Shown piece after piece: positions 1 through 9,280 of a stretch of 64,000 nucleotides of DNA. The position numbers were made by a program, and so were the translations under genes. The DNA is taken from NCBI GenBank assembly GCA_963720075.1, contig CAVREG010000016.1, forward strand, positions 124,001-188,000. Direction: 5' to 3'. This DNA comes from PALSA-188 sp963720075 (GTDB taxonomy: Bacteria; Acidobacteriota; Terriglobia; Terriglobales; Acidobacteriaceae). The notes under the pieces were generated by a model. The model was not told the origin of the DNA and searched no databases. It saw nothing but the letters and a program-made list of their open reading frames with translations. The first letter of the stretch is position 1, and each line of letters starts with the position of its first letter.

Positions 1-1300
1 CCTTCTCATAGCGGCTGGGTACATATCCATTGGCAAGCCGCACGCCCACGCCTTCGGAGTCCAGCAAAATGCCGGCGGCATGGTCGGGGTTGTAAAAGAG
101 CAGCAGGCCGGATTCGCAGCCGGCCTCGATCTCAACGTCAGCCTCGACGGTGTACGAGTGTCCTCCAACAGCGGTGGTCAGGACTGAAGTATCGGCCAAA
201 GACTTGCCGCGTGCTGCCAAAGTGAGCGCGGCGCTCCCGGTGGCGAACCGGGACGTATCATATTCCCGCCAGAAACCCCACTGGAGGCCGAGTTCCGCGC
301 TGGTGAAATCGTCTGACGGATCAATGAATGATCGTTGGCTAGCGCCTGGGATAGGCATCGGAATTTCCGAATCCGCGGTGATACCAGTCGGCACGCGGAA
401 CCACGCATCGTCGGTCCACTCGATGGGAAGCAGAAGCAGTTGGCGTCCGAGTGTGCGATAACCGTTCTCATAGGAGTGAACCGTCATGTACCACTGGCCG
501 GCAGGAGTATCAACAAGCCGCCCGTGGCCCACACTCATCCAACGGTCATCGCGCGAGGCAGTGTGCACCACCGGATTGTGCGGCGAGAATTCCCATGGGC
601 CGTCGGCATGGCGGCTGCGCGCGCTGATGACGGAGTGGCTGGTTGCCGGCCCTGCCGTTCCTCCCTCGGCAACGTTCAGGTAGTAGTAGCCGTTGTGCTC
701 TAGAAGTTTGGGGGCTTCAAGACAAGTGCATTCCATCCTCGTCGTAGCGGGGACGGGCCAGGGTTCGAGCACAATGCGTGGGGGAGACTTGACGGCTAGG
801 CCGTCGTCGGTCAACTCAGCCATCTGTCCCCCAGCCATGTAGAGAAAGCGGCGGCCGTTCTCCGCAATGTGCGCTGGGTCAATGGCGTTGATGCCGAGAT
901 CTACGGGATCGCTCCATCGTCCTGTGGGATGATCGGCGTGAACCACGCGCAGCCGGTTGTCGGCGGGGAAATAAATATAAAAATGCTTCTGATACTCACA
1001 GAGATACGGAGCCCATACGCTGCCATGGTAGGAATGCAGCGCAGCGGCGACCGTGCGCCAGTTGATCAGGTCTCGCGAGTGCCAAATCAGTAGGCCGGGT
1101 GCGTAGTCGAAGCTGGAGTGGGTGAGATAGAAGTCGTCTCCGACACGGATAGGACTGGCATCGGGGTGGTCGCCGCCCATGATCGGGTTCTGGTACGTGC
1201 CCGTGACGGCTTGAGCCAGAGCCAGATCGGTCTTAGAACCAACAGCCAGGGCAGCGGAGATGACTGAAGCATTTCGGACAAAACGGCGGCGCGTAATCAT
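1..1300 (-). CDS. Glycoside hydrolase family 43 protein (partial, C-terminus beyond window)
   Basis: A secreted glycosidase, probably beta-xylosidase or alpha-L-arabinofuranosidase-like, acting on plant hemicellulose. About 433 residues are visible. The N-terminus (TRRRFVRN followed by a hydrophobic stretch to about residue 29) resembles a Tat signal. The GH43 five-blade propeller follows: candidate general base Asp47 in HPDAS, pKa-modulating Asp141 in IDPAH and general acid Glu195 in LEAPKL. A C-terminal beta-sandwich (from about residue 330) is cut by the window edge. The start is the ATG at 1300. The reading frame is open from there to base 1 and the stop is not visible. Substrate specificity cannot be read from sequence alone. 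The GH39-like enzyme at 30113-31888 may serve the same purpose. Confidence 0.87.
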   Translation of the reverse strand, partial: MITRRRFVRNASVISAALAVGSKTDLALAQAVTGTYQNPIMGGDHPDASPIRVGDDFYLTHSSFDYAPGLLIWHSRDLINWRTVAAALHSYHGSVWAPYLCEYQKHFYIYFPADNRLRVVHADHPTGRWSDPVDLGINAIDPAHIAENGRRFLYMAGGQMAELTDDGLAVKSPPRIVLEPWPVPATTRMECTCLEAPKLLEHNGYYYLNVAEGGTAGPATSHSVISARSRHADGPWEFSPHNPVVHTASRDDRWMSVGHGRLVDTPAGQWYMTVHSYENGYRTLGRQLLLLPIEWTDDAWFRVPTGITADSEIPMPIPGASQRSFIDPSDDFTSAELGLQWGFWREYDTSRFATGSAALTLAARGKSLADTSVLTTAVGGHSYTVEADVEIEAGCESGLLLFYNPDHAAGILLDSEGVGVRLANGYVPSRYEK

Positions 1301-1492
1301 GGAGGGCAAGTTTATCTTCGTGCTGGTGCCGGAGTGAAGCGATTTTCCGAACTCTCTTTTTCAGCACGATTCGAGGAGTAGAATCCGGCCATCGCTCTGG
1401 TTCACCGAGTCTTCAGCGCCAGATTGCGCTCTTGTGGCGTCATATGATCCCAGGTGATTTCAACGCCCCGTGCCGGGCCGCAAAATGTGCAG

Positions 1493-2218
1493 CTAGGATG
1501 GGGATGGCGCACCGGTACCTAGCGAGCGGGTCTCGCCCACCCGCGGCATCAACATTCTCGCGAATGCCTTCGCGAAGCGAACCCGGATTAGCCAGAAAAT
1601 CATCAATATCAGCGGCAGGAAACTTAGAAGATAGAGTAGGCCTGTCTTGCGGAGGAGAGGTGGGAATATTTGTTGCCGCGCCAGGAATATGGACGCTGCG
1701 GCGATGAAGAACGCAAAGCACATCCGCCAAAGATGCCGTTCGATCCGGTGAGTGCCAGCGATGCCGCCGCGGACGAGCAGGCGAACGTCCCCTAGCGTAG
1801 CGAGCAAGGCCACGGAACCAAGAAAAACGTAAGGCCCAACGGGATATCCATATTTTAGTCCGGTCGGGCTGTTCGCCGCTTCTACCGCGAACGTTGCTAT
1901 GGCGCCTGTAGCCGCGAGGACGATTAGAAAAGCGCCCCAATCAAAAATGCCGGGTTTCCCGTCCCTGCGCCTGGCGGTCATCCAGGCCGTTGCCACCAGG
2001 TAGAACGTTAGAGCGCCTCCCAGAATATTGCCCGGTTGGGATTTCATGATTGCCAGGTACGTGCCGCTGGCTGACAGGCTCAGCATGGCTAAGACGAAAA
2101 CCTTTCCAGCAAGGCCATGCCGACGGGAACCCTTGCGAAGAGAGATTGCCAGGAATCCGGACAGACACCCTACGGTGCCAGTGAAAATGTGAAAAGCCAA
2201 AATGGGCGAAAATCGCAT
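1493..2218 (-). CDS. DUF2306-like multipass membrane protein
   Basis: A 241-residue integral membrane protein with about seven hydrophobic segments. It begins directly with a hydrophobic helix, and the conserved loop FRKGSRRH-like sequence (here LRKGSRRHGLAGKVF) follows the first helix. This pattern matches predicted membrane proteins of the DUF2306 type, common in Acidobacteria and of unknown function. The last ~25 residues are polar and Ser/Pro-rich. It is followed by the partial GH43 gene on the same strand 192 bases away, but nothing links their functions. The family call is from pattern recognition only. Confidence 0.7.
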   Translation of the reverse strand: MRFSPILAFHIFTGTVGCLSGFLAISLRKGSRRHGLAGKVFVLAMLSLSASGTYLAIMKSQPGNILGGALTFYLVATAWMTARRRDGKPGIFDWGAFLIVLAATGAIATFAVEAANSPTGLKYGYPVGPYVFLGSVALLATLGDVRLLVRGGIAGTHRIERHLWRMCFAFFIAAASIFLARQQIFPPLLRKTGLLYLLSFLPLILMIFWLIRVRFAKAFARMLMPRVGETRSLGTGAPSPS

Positions 2219-2414
2219 TTCTTTCCAACCTCAAGTCATTTCCACACGATCATAGACGCATTTGGTCACGAGTACGTGTACGGTAACCGGAGCACGAAAG
2301 TTCAGAATTCCCTCCATGTATGGACGTTATTAAAAATGGGCAGTAAAGAAAGATGTGTAATCGCGGACTTTCGTGGCAGGGGGATCCCCCCAGAATTGTC
2401 GGCAAAAACCCATG

Positions 2415-3698
2415 TCACTGGCTTTTCAGAGCTAAGTCACGTTCCCTGGGACTCATCTGGTCCCACATGATTTGCACGTCGCGCTCCAGCCGGGTATTGC
2501 GTGGATCTTCATGCAACGCGCGGGCGAACCAATGATAGGCCAGCGGCATGTCGCGATGGGCGCAGTGGCCGGTAGCGTACATGGTTGCAAGAGTACTTTG
2601 TGCCTTGGAATTATTATTATTAGCTGAGGTTGTCAAATATTGCTGGGCGCGAGTGCAGTCTGAGCGGACACCGCCGGTTCCATATAAATATTTTTGCCCT
2701 TCGAGAAACAAGCTGTCCTCGGCTGGATTGGGTGTCGCAAGCGCCGCAGACGAAGGCCTGGATGGCATAACTCTTGATGCCGCAGTTCTTGCCGATTGAG
2801 GTTTCGATAGTTCACGTGCCGGCGCCGGAATGGCTTTCTCTTCCGACGGTGCGGATGTCGTTTCGGGCGACGTAGCCACAGGAGTATCAGCTCCAGGTTC
2901 AGAAGCTTTGTCCTCGGATGTTGTGTTACCTGCGATCTGCGTTCCCGGAGCGTTTGCAGACGCCACCGGATTCGCAGCCGTCGCGTCGCTCGCCCCGGGT
3001 TCCTTGGGCACTGCCGTATTCGACTTTTGCGCTTCCGGTTGGCTCGTCACCGGCGGGGCGGCTGCGGAAGGCGCTGCGCCACTATCTTCATCCGGCGAAC
3101 TGGATCCGGCTGTAGAGTTTGTGGACGCTGATTGAGTCGCGGTGTGCGAAGCCCACGCTGGCAAAGAATACCCGGCCTTCCACCAGTAAAAAGCTCCGCC
3201 CGCGACAACCGCAAGCACCAGCAGCGTGGCGACAATTTTACCCATGCGGCCTGGATGCGGCTCGTCTTCTAGAAGATACTCGACTCGGCGGTCATCTCCG
3301 CTATCAGAAAGACCGAGAAACGATGGCCCGGTAACCGAAACCGCCGTTCTTTGCCCGTGAAAGGATTCCTGAGGATATTCGTCTCGGGACTCGCGCGAAT
3401 ACGCTCGCGTTGTTTGCTCTGCCTGAAGTTTTTGTGCGGCGGTTAATTCCGCGATTAGCGGCTCGACAGGCATCGGCTCGGCGGGAGGCAAATCGTGTTC
3501 CCGCAGCCGTTGCGAAATAATATTTCCCTCGGTGGCTACGTCTGTTTTGCGGCCTTCTTCGGGCTGCTCTGGATCGCGGGGGCGCAGAGCAGCGCCGCAC
3601 ATTCCGCAGAAACGAAATTGGGGATTATTCTCGTAACCGCAGCGTGCGCAGCGGATGTCCATTGAATCAAGCATCGAGTATCGGGAATTAGTTGTCAT
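2415..3698 (-). CDS. Zinc-ribbon, single-TM protein with C-terminal Sel1-like repeats
   Basis: A 427-residue protein with three parts. First, an N-terminal zinc ribbon with CxxC pairs at residues 17/20 and 31/34 (CARC and CGMC). Second, a single membrane helix at about residues 153-172. Third, a long Ala/Ser/Pro/Thr-rich linker (about 175-320) leading to a C-terminal Sel1/TPR-like region (about 325-420). The topology suggests a cytoplasmic zinc ribbon and a periplasmic repeat domain. An in-frame ATG at codon 13, just before the ribbon, is an alternative start. The protein at 7502-9280 has a comparable TM-linker-Sel1 design. The role is unknown; Sel1 domains usually mediate protein contacts. 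Confidence 0.75.
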   Translation of the reverse strand: MTTNSRYSMLDSMDIRCARCGYENNPQFRFCGMCGAALRPRDPEQPEEGRKTDVATEGNIISQRLREHDLPPAEPMPVEPLIAELTAAQKLQAEQTTRAYSRESRDEYPQESFHGQRTAVSVTGPSFLGLSDSGDDRRVEYLLEDEPHPGRMGKIVATLLVLAVVAGGAFYWWKAGYSLPAWASHTATQSASTNSTAGSSSPDEDSGAAPSAAAPPVTSQPEAQKSNTAVPKEPGASDATAANPVASANAPGTQIAGNTTSEDKASEPGADTPVATSPETTSAPSEEKAIPAPARELSKPQSARTAASRVMPSRPSSAALATPNPAEDSLFLEGQKYLYGTGGVRSDCTRAQQYLTTSANNNNSKAQSTLATMYATGHCAHRDMPLAYHWFARALHEDPRNTRLERDVQIMWDQMSPRERDLALKSQ

Positions 3699-3815
3699 TT
3701 TGGTGGCTCCGGGCGACTGCCCGTTCTACTCTGCTTTACACCTTCCCAAACGACGTGTTAACCTCAATAACGTTACAATCGAAAATCGCAAATTGGACAG
3801 GAGTGCATTAGGTTA

Positions 3816-4082
3816 GTGCTAGCCAGAGAGCAAAAGCAATCATTGATTGACCAGTACGCCACGCATCCCACGGATACGGGCAGCCCTGAAGTTCAAATCG
3901 CTCTGCTGAGCGAACGTATTGGCCATTTGACGGAGCACTTCAAATCTCACCAGAAAGATCACGGCTCGCGCCGCGGTCTTCTCATGCTAGTCAGCAAGCG
4001 GCGTCGCTTGCTCGATTATCTCAAGACATACGATTCCGACCGCTATAAAACCGTTGTCCAGAAACTCGGCCTTCGCAAGTAG
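3816..4082 (+). CDS. rpsO: 30S ribosomal protein S15
   Basis: Ribosomal protein S15 binds 16S rRNA early in assembly of the 30S platform. The 88-residue length is exactly that of the family, and typical signatures are present: THPTDTGSPEVQ near residue 15, and the DHGSRRGLL and KRRRLLDYL motifs. The start is a GTG preceded by a purine-rich ACAGGAG stretch at 3797-3803. The gene sits upstream of pnp on the same strand, the classic rpsO-pnp arrangement. The 185-base gap between them contains no gene and could hold the RNA-processing site known in other bacteria. Confidence 0.97.
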   Translation: MLAREQKQSLIDQYATHPTDTGSPEVQIALLSERIGHLTEHFKSHQKDHGSRRGLLMLVSKRRRLLDYLKTYDSDRYKTVVQKLGLRK

Positions 4083-4267
4083 TCGGCAGGTATCTTTCTG
4101 GTGGATGAGACGGTTGCCGCAAGGTAATCGGAGCCATCCAGTTATTGTATCCAATGAGGATGTCCGTCGTTCACCGTCAGAAATCTTGCCTCTGGAATTT
4201 GCTCAGTCCCCATGCAGTTTCCGAATCCGCACTCACGTGCCCTCCAGCCCAGAAGGATAAATAAAAA

Positions 4268-6682
4268 ATGAAACAAGAAGTATCAGTTGAACTTGCCGGC
4301 GGAAGACGCCTTTCATTCGAAACCGGAAAATTGGCCAAGCAAGCACACGGATCAGTTGTGGTGCGAACGGGTGACAATGTCGTCCTAGCCACTGCGGTTG
4401 CCAATCCAGATCCACGCGAAGGAATTGATTTCTTTCCGCTGACGGTTGATTACCGCGAATACACCTACGCCGGCGGACGAATTCCCGGCGGATTCATCAA
4501 GCGCGAAGGACGCCCCAGCGAGCGTGAAATTCTAACCAGTCGAATGATTGACCGGCCAGTTCGTCCGCTCTTTCCCGATGGCTTTAAATGTGAAACTCAG
4601 GTGATTGCATTCGTGCTCTCGGCCGATACCGAAAACGATCCCGATGTATTGGGAATCAACGGCGCATCCGCGGCTCTCACGATCTCCGATATTCCCTTTA
4701 ATGGTCCCATCGGCGCAGTTCGCATTGGATTGGTCAACGGCGCGTTCGTCGTGAATCCCACTTACGACGAGATGCGTGAAAGCCTGCTGAATATCATGGT
4801 GGTCGGCACCGCCGACGGCATCGTGATGATCGAATCGGGCGCGAAGGAAGTGAAAGAAGAGACCGTTGTTGACGCGATTGAATTTGCTCACGCCGAGATC
4901 AAGAAAATCTGCGCTTCGATTAACGAGCTAAAGGAAAAAGTAGGAAAGAAGAAGCGCGAGGTAACTCCTCCCGAGTTCGATCAGAGCTACTACGACAAAT
5001 TGAAAAAGAAGGTTGGCGCCGATCTCACCGACCGCCTCGACACGGAAAAGCATCCGAAGGCCGAAAGCTACACGCTCATCAAGGACCTGAAGAAGGAATT
5101 GATGTCCGCGCTGGCCGAGGATGACGAAGAAGGCCGCGCGAAGTTAAAGACTTATTACGAAACCTTGCGGGAGCGCATTTTCCGCGAGCAGGTGATTAAC
5201 GATAAGCGTCGTCCTGATGGACGCGCCTTCGACAAGATTCGCGACATCTGGTGCGAAGTGGGTGTCCTGCCTCGAACCCACGGCTCCGCTATTTTCACTC
5301 GCGGCGAAACCCAGGCGCTTGTAACTACGACTCTGGGCACGACTGACGACAGGCAGCGATTGGAAGCATTCGAGGGAGAAGCCAAGAAACGCTTCATGCT
5401 TCACTATAACTTTCCCCCGTTTTCCGTTGGCGAAGTTGCATTTCTCCGCGGTGCGGGACGTCGTGAAATTGGACACGGAGCGCTCGCCGAACGAGCGTTA
5501 TCGGCGGCATTACCCACCGAAGAAAACTGGCCGTATGCCATGCGCGTCGTTTCCGACATTTTGGAATCCAACGGTTCTTCTTCGATGGCAAGCGTCTGCG
5601 GTGCATCCCTCTCATTGATGGATGCTGGCGTTCCGCTGAAATCTCCCGTCGCCGGTGTTGCGATGGGATTGGTGAAAGAGGGCGATAATTATGCAATCCT
5701 CACCGACATCGCCGGTGCCGAAGACCACTACGGCGACATGGATTTCAAAGTCGCGGGAACGAAAGACGGCATCACCGCCCTTCAAATGGACATCAAGGTC
5801 GGCGGCATTACGTCGCAGATCATGCGTGAGGCTCTCTCTCAGGCACAGCGCGGACGATTGTTCATCCTCGACAAAATGAATGAAGCCCTCGCCGGACATC
5901 GCGAGAAGGTTTCAACATTTGCGCCGCGCATTTACACGTTGCAGATCCCGGTTGACAAAATTCGCGACGTGATTGGGCCCGGCGGCAAAATGATTCGCAG
6001 CATCATTGAGCAGACCGGCGTGAAGATTGACGTTGAAGATTCAGGCAAGGTCAACGTCGCTTCGAACGACGAGACTTCGGCCAACAAGGCGCTGGAAATT
6101 ATTCGTAATCTCACCGCGACCGCTGAGATCGGCAAGACGTATCTCGGTACGGTCTCCCGCCTCGCGGACTTCGGGGCGTTTGTCGAAATTCTCCCCGGGA
6201 CCGACGGTTTGTTGCACATCAGCGAAGTCGCCGAGCATCGCATTAAGGACGTTCGCGACGAACTGAAAGAAGGCGATCAAGTGCTGGTGAAAGTACTCGC
6301 AGTGGAAGGCAATCGCATTCGTCTATCGCGCAAAGCTATTCTCAAGGAGCAGCGCGCGAAGATGGGCGGAGGTGAAGCGCCTCCCGAAAACGGAGCGGAA
6401 CCAACAAATGGCGATGCCCCAGCCCCGGCTTTGACGATCGAGGGCGGCGGCGATTTTGCCGACGATGAACCGAACTTCAATCGCGACGCAACCGCTCGAC
6501 CCGTTGGTACCGGCAGCGCACCTTCTGGAGATCGTGATCGCGGTGGCGATCGCGGACGCGGTGGCCGGCCTGGTGGAGGTGGCGGAAGAGGTCGAGGTCG
6601 CGGTGGACCAGGACGCGGAGGTCACGGTGGAGGCGGCGGACGCGGCGGTCATGGTGGCGGTCACGGCGGTCCCAGACACTAA
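4268..6682 (+). CDS. pnp: Polynucleotide phosphorylase (polyribonucleotide nucleotidyltransferase) with RGG-rich tail
   Basis: PNPase degrades RNA 3'-to-5' by phosphorolysis and works in the degradosome. The 804-residue protein has two RNase PH domains joined by an all-helical linker, with the second core carrying the conserved FMLHYNFPPFS-type motif. A KH domain follows (GPGGK loop near residue 575) and then an S1 domain (about 615-690). Family members are usually about 700 residues. The extra ~110 residues begin acidic and end in a tract of Arg/Gly/His repeats (about 755-804), a likely extra RNA-binding tail. The ATG start has AAGGAT upstream at 4252-4257. A strong intrinsic terminator follows. 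Confidence 0.97.
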   Translation: MKQEVSVELAGGRRLSFETGKLAKQAHGSVVVRTGDNVVLATAVANPDPREGIDFFPLTVDYREYTYAGGRIPGGFIKREGRPSEREILTSRMIDRPVRPLFPDGFKCETQVIAFVLSADTENDPDVLGINGASAALTISDIPFNGPIGAVRIGLVNGAFVVNPTYDEMRESLLNIMVVGTADGIVMIESGAKEVKEETVVDAIEFAHAEIKKICASINELKEKVGKKKREVTPPEFDQSYYDKLKKKVGADLTDRLDTEKHPKAESYTLIKDLKKELMSALAEDDEEGRAKLKTYYETLRERIFREQVINDKRRPDGRAFDKIRDIWCEVGVLPRTHGSAIFTRGETQALVTTTLGTTDDRQRLEAFEGEAKKRFMLHYNFPPFSVGEVAFLRGAGRREIGHGALAERALSAALPTEENWPYAMRVVSDILESNGSSSMASVCGASLSLMDAGVPLKSPVAGVAMGLVKEGDNYAILTDIAGAEDHYGDMDFKVAGTKDGITALQMDIKVGGITSQIMREALSQAQRGRLFILDKMNEALAGHREKVSTFAPRIYTLQIPVDKIRDVIGPGGKMIRSIIEQTGVKIDVEDSGKVNVASNDETSANKALEIIRNLTATAEIGKTYLGTVSRLADFGAFVEILPGTDGLLHISEVAEHRIKDVRDELKEGDQVLVKVLAVEGNRIRLSRKAILKEQRAKMGGGEAPPENGAEPTNGDAPAPALTIEGGGDFADDEPNFNRDATARPVGTGSAPSGDRDRGGDRGRGGRPGGGGGRGRGRGGPGRGGHGGGGGRGGHGGGHGGPRH

Positions 6683-6726
6683 AGCTAGAGCTGTCGCTGT
6701 ATCCAACGTTGAGTATCTTCAAGAAA

Positions 6727-6756
6727 GGTCCGTGATGAAAATCACGGACCTTTTTC
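6727..6756 (+). terminator. Intrinsic terminator after pnp
   Basis: A perfect 10-bp stem (6727-6736 with 6741-6750), a GAAA tetraloop and a run of five T. It lies 45 bases after the pnp stop codon. It ends the rpsO-pnp transcript and separates it from the convergent higA gene. Confidence 0.93.
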
Positions 6757-6775
6757 TGTCAGCACGGCACCAACC

Positions 6776-7090
6776 CTAGCGGGTAGCGAAAGATTGATTC
6801 TTTTGTTCCAATTGTGTCGCCTGCGGAAAGCGACGCACCGCGGGCTGCCGGGAACGCTTGGCCCGCCAGAGATCGTGCTGCGCCTGCATATTCATCCAAA
6901 ATTCGGCGGAGGTGTGGAAGGCAGAAGCCAACCGGAGAGCCATTTTTGCAGAGATGCCAGCCTTGCCATTCAACACGCGAGACAGCGTGACGCGGCTAAC
7001 CCGCAGGTGAACAGCAGCTCCGGAAACCGATACTCCCCCAAGGTACTCGCGGAGCACTAAGCCGGGATGCGGCGGATTGTGCATGCGCAT
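6776..7090 (-). CDS. higA: HigA-family antitoxin (XRE-type)
   Basis: A 104-residue HigA/VapI-type antitoxin. The N-terminus carries the family signature NPPHPGLVLREYL, and a helix-turn-helix (about residues 27-60, with VSRVTLSRVLNGKAGIS) would bind the operator and repress the operon. It starts 9 bases after the stop of the higB remnant, with an AGGAG sequence at 7095-7099. An ATG two codons in is an alternative start. Its partner toxin is frameshifted, so this antitoxin now appears to be an orphan. A second, intact higBA lies at 53370-53982 and could share cross-neutralisation, which is inference only. Confidence 0.93.
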   Translation of the reverse strand: MRMHNPPHPGLVLREYLGGVSVSGAAVHLRVSRVTLSRVLNGKAGISAKMALRLASAFHTSAEFWMNMQAQHDLWRAKRSRQPAVRRFPQATQLEQKNQSFATR

Positions 7091-7099
7091 AAGGAACTC

Positions 7100-7377
7100 C
7101 TAATGATAGTCCTGATAGTCCACGAGAATCGCATCTTCGCCCTCAAACTTGAACGTTAGCCGCCAATTCCCGCTCACGCTAATCGCCCACTGGTCTTTCA
7201 GCGTTCCGGTAAGACGGTGCAGTTGCCAGCCGGGAGCGTTTAGGTCAGTTGGATGCCTGGCATTGTCGAGAGCAACAGCTGCAGCCGAAGTTTACTGGCG
7301 TGTTTTGCCCGTATTCCGGCCTTCGATCCCGTGGGGAAAAACCTTTCCAAGCCACGATGACTGAAGCTCTTAATCAC
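7100..7377 (-). pseudogene. higB: HigB-family toxin gene, frameshifted
   Basis: On the minus strand, a GTG at 7377 opens a HigB reading frame (IKSFSHRGLERFF and so on). After about 33 codons it runs into the wrong frame and soon meets a stop. The correct frame resumes with ALDNARHPTDLNAPGWQLH and continues through the conserved GNWRLTFKFEGEDA to DYQDYH and TAG at 7100. Restoring one base near 7275-7280 would rejoin the halves as a normal HigB of about 92 residues. HigB toxins cleave mRNA on the ribosome, and this copy should be inactive. A sequencing error in a single base would give the same picture. Confidence 0.88.
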
Positions 7378-7414
7378 TTAGTAAAGTGTAGCGATACACG
7401 TTACGTTATGTCAA
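7378..7414 (-). promoter_or_regulatory. Putative higBA promoter and operator (locus 1)
   Basis: On the minus strand a TTGACA -35 box (7409-7414) sits 18 bp from TACACT (7385-7390). The -10 overlaps a perfect palindrome GTGTA-n4-TACAC at 7386-7399, the kind of half-site HigA-type repressors bind. The inferred transcription start falls almost on the GTG of higB, so the mRNA would be nearly leaderless. The same half-sites and layout recur before the second higBA locus at 53332-53363. Confidence 0.6.
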
Positions 7415-7501
7415 TCTAACTAAGTACAACCCACGACTGGAGAATCTAGTGCCTTCTTCTCCGGATGGCTTGAAATGAAAGTGAATGGGGTCGCCCGACT
7501 T

Positions 7502-9280
7502 TTACTCAGAAGCCTTTCGAGGAACCTCATGCTTCTTGAGCCACTCATTGGCCTGCTTTTGGGCGGCCGCCACCTGGCTGTGAGACATTCGCGCGGCGAG
7601 GACGTCAACGCGGTATTTGCTTGCTTGGTCCCCTCCGGCCTCTGCAACCATTGACCAGAAGTATGCTTTGCTCAAATCCTGGGGAGTGCCTCTTCCGGCC
7701 CAATAATAAGCGCCCAGTGTAGCCTGGGCGATCACGTGCCCTTGTTCGGCGGCAAGGGTGAACCATCGAACGGATTCTCCATAGTCTTGTTTAACATCCT
7801 CGCCCGTAGCGTACCGCGCACCCAAATCGAATTGAGCGTTGGGATCGCCCTGAACGGCCAGTCCGCGTAACTTACCTAGGTCGGTCGTTTGGGCAATCGG
7901 CGCTGGTCCTTGAGTTTTCCCCGGGTTTCGCACCGTAGAGGATGGAGGCTGCCCGGTCCTAAAGAAATTCCTGGTGAACGCGCCAGACATGATTAGCCAC
8001 AGTAATGCAACAACAGCAATGAATCCAAGAGCCGCCAGTAGCACTCGCCGAAGCGGAGACGAAGGCGGATCAATCAACTTTTCGATCTGCGCGGGGATTT
8101 TAAATTGCGCGGGCAATTGCCCCGCTTGCACCGGCTGAAGAGGGATTGTCCCGGCGGAACTCGCGGTTGTTGCTGGCGCCGCTCCAGCACTTCTCATTTC
8201 CAAGCGATCGCTTTCCGCGCGATCGTTTTCCGCACGGTCCATGGATGCCGCGATCATTAACGCCAGGCGCTCAAGAGTCTTTTCTTCATTCGGCCCGAAG
8301 CAACGGGGATTCGGCGAAAATACTTCCAAAATACCCACGACCGAATCGTTACGCCCGACGGGAGATGCAATGATTGATCGGATTCCCAACTGGCGGCAGC
8401 CTTCACGATCTACTCGCAGGTCAGTTTCAGCATCATCGCAACGAAGCGTTTTCCCGCTGCGCACACATTCGCCCGAAAAACCAGAGCCAACCTGTAATTT
8501 AGCGCCTAGCCCTGGTGCGTCCGAACCAGCACGGGCCCGGCAAATCATCTCATTTGCCGCAGAATCCTTGGCAAGCGCTATCGCAGCGCCGGTTGCATGG
8601 GTGAGCGAAAGAGCGCGGACCGCCAGAAGTTGTAAAGCCTTTCCAAGATCAGTTCCTATTGCCTCAGCTTCCCGCTTGACTGCGACTAGCGCACTCAAAA
8701 CGGAGGAGTAATCCGTGGCAACAATTGGCCCAGGCTCTTGACTGGAAGCGGCGAGCGCAGCCCTGGTTTGCTCCGGCGATTGTTTGACAAATTCACGCCT
8801 GACGGATTCTCGTCTCAGTTCGGGACGGGACGATAGTCCACGCACTGCTCGGGGACCGAATTCATTGGAAGGCGAGCTTTCGGGCTGATTCTCGCTGGCC
8901 GCCGCGGCGTGAGTAACAAGCCAATCTTTGAGTTGTAGCCGCGAGGCTTCAGAAATTTCCTGAAACTGCATGCCGTTGCGACCGCGCTTGTCGGACCAGA
9001 TCACCACTCCAGGAATGGAAACAAACGAGTTGGTTTCCATCAGATCCAGCGACAAAGTTATCCTTGACTCTGTCCTGAGCGGGAACGATGTCTGAATGCA
9101 CGCGCCGTCCTCGCTCAAGTCAAGAACCTCGATTACGTCAAGGCCGTTGGCAGATGAATTACCGGTCACGCCCGCGTGCGCCGGAAGATGCACTTTCTGC
9201 CGCACAGTGCGGCGTCGGTTGTCCAACGAAGAATATTGTTTGCGGCCAACTTCCACCGATTTTGCTCCGGAACTCTGCAT
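7502..9280 (-). CDS. PilZ-GAF membrane protein with Sel1 repeats
   Basis: A 592-residue multidomain protein. An N-terminal PilZ domain (about 20-125; RRRxxRQKV entry and LSEDGACIQT) may bind cyclic di-GMP. A GAF sensor domain (about 190-350; VGSGFSGECVRSG and a conserved IIASPV strand) follows. Then come a basic/Pro linker, a single membrane helix (about 408-430) and two Sel1-like repeats (about 465-545) ending in a Lys-rich tail. I infer an inner-membrane signalling protein with cytoplasmic sensors and an extracytoplasmic repeat domain. It is monocistronic and convergent toward the higBA remnant. Confidence 0.8.
   Translation of the reverse strand: MQSSGAKSVEVGRKQYSSLDNRRRTVRQKVHLPAHAGVTGNSSANGLDVIEVLDLSEDGACIQTSFPLRTESRITLSLDLMETNSFVSIPGVVIWSDKRGRNGMQFQEISEASRLQLKDWLVTHAAAASENQPESSPSNEFGPRAVRGLSSRPELRRESVRREFVKQSPEQTRAALAASSQEPGPIVATDYSSVLSALVAVKREAEAIGTDLGKALQLLAVRALSLTHATGAAIALAKDSAANEMICRARAGSDAPGLGAKLQVGSGFSGECVRSGKTLRCDDAETDLRVDREGCRQLGIRSIIASPVGRNDSVVGILEVFSPNPRCFGPNEEKTLERLALMIAASMDRAENDRAESDRLEMRSAGAAPATTASSAGTIPLQPVQAGQLPAQFKIPAQIEKLIDPPSSPLRRVLLAALGFIAVVALLWLIMSGAFTRNFFRTGQPPSSTVRNPGKTQGPAPIAQTTDLGKLRGLAVQGDPNAQFDLGARYATGEDVKQDYGESVRWFTLAAEQGHVIAQATLGAYYWAGRGTPQDLSKAYFWSMVAEAGGDQASKYRVDVLAARMSHSQVAAAQKQANEWLKKHEVPRKASE

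Noticed and set aside
7149..7364. Plus-strand frame of 71 codons
   Set aside because: It is antisense to the frameshifted higB, whose two halves match HigB exactly.
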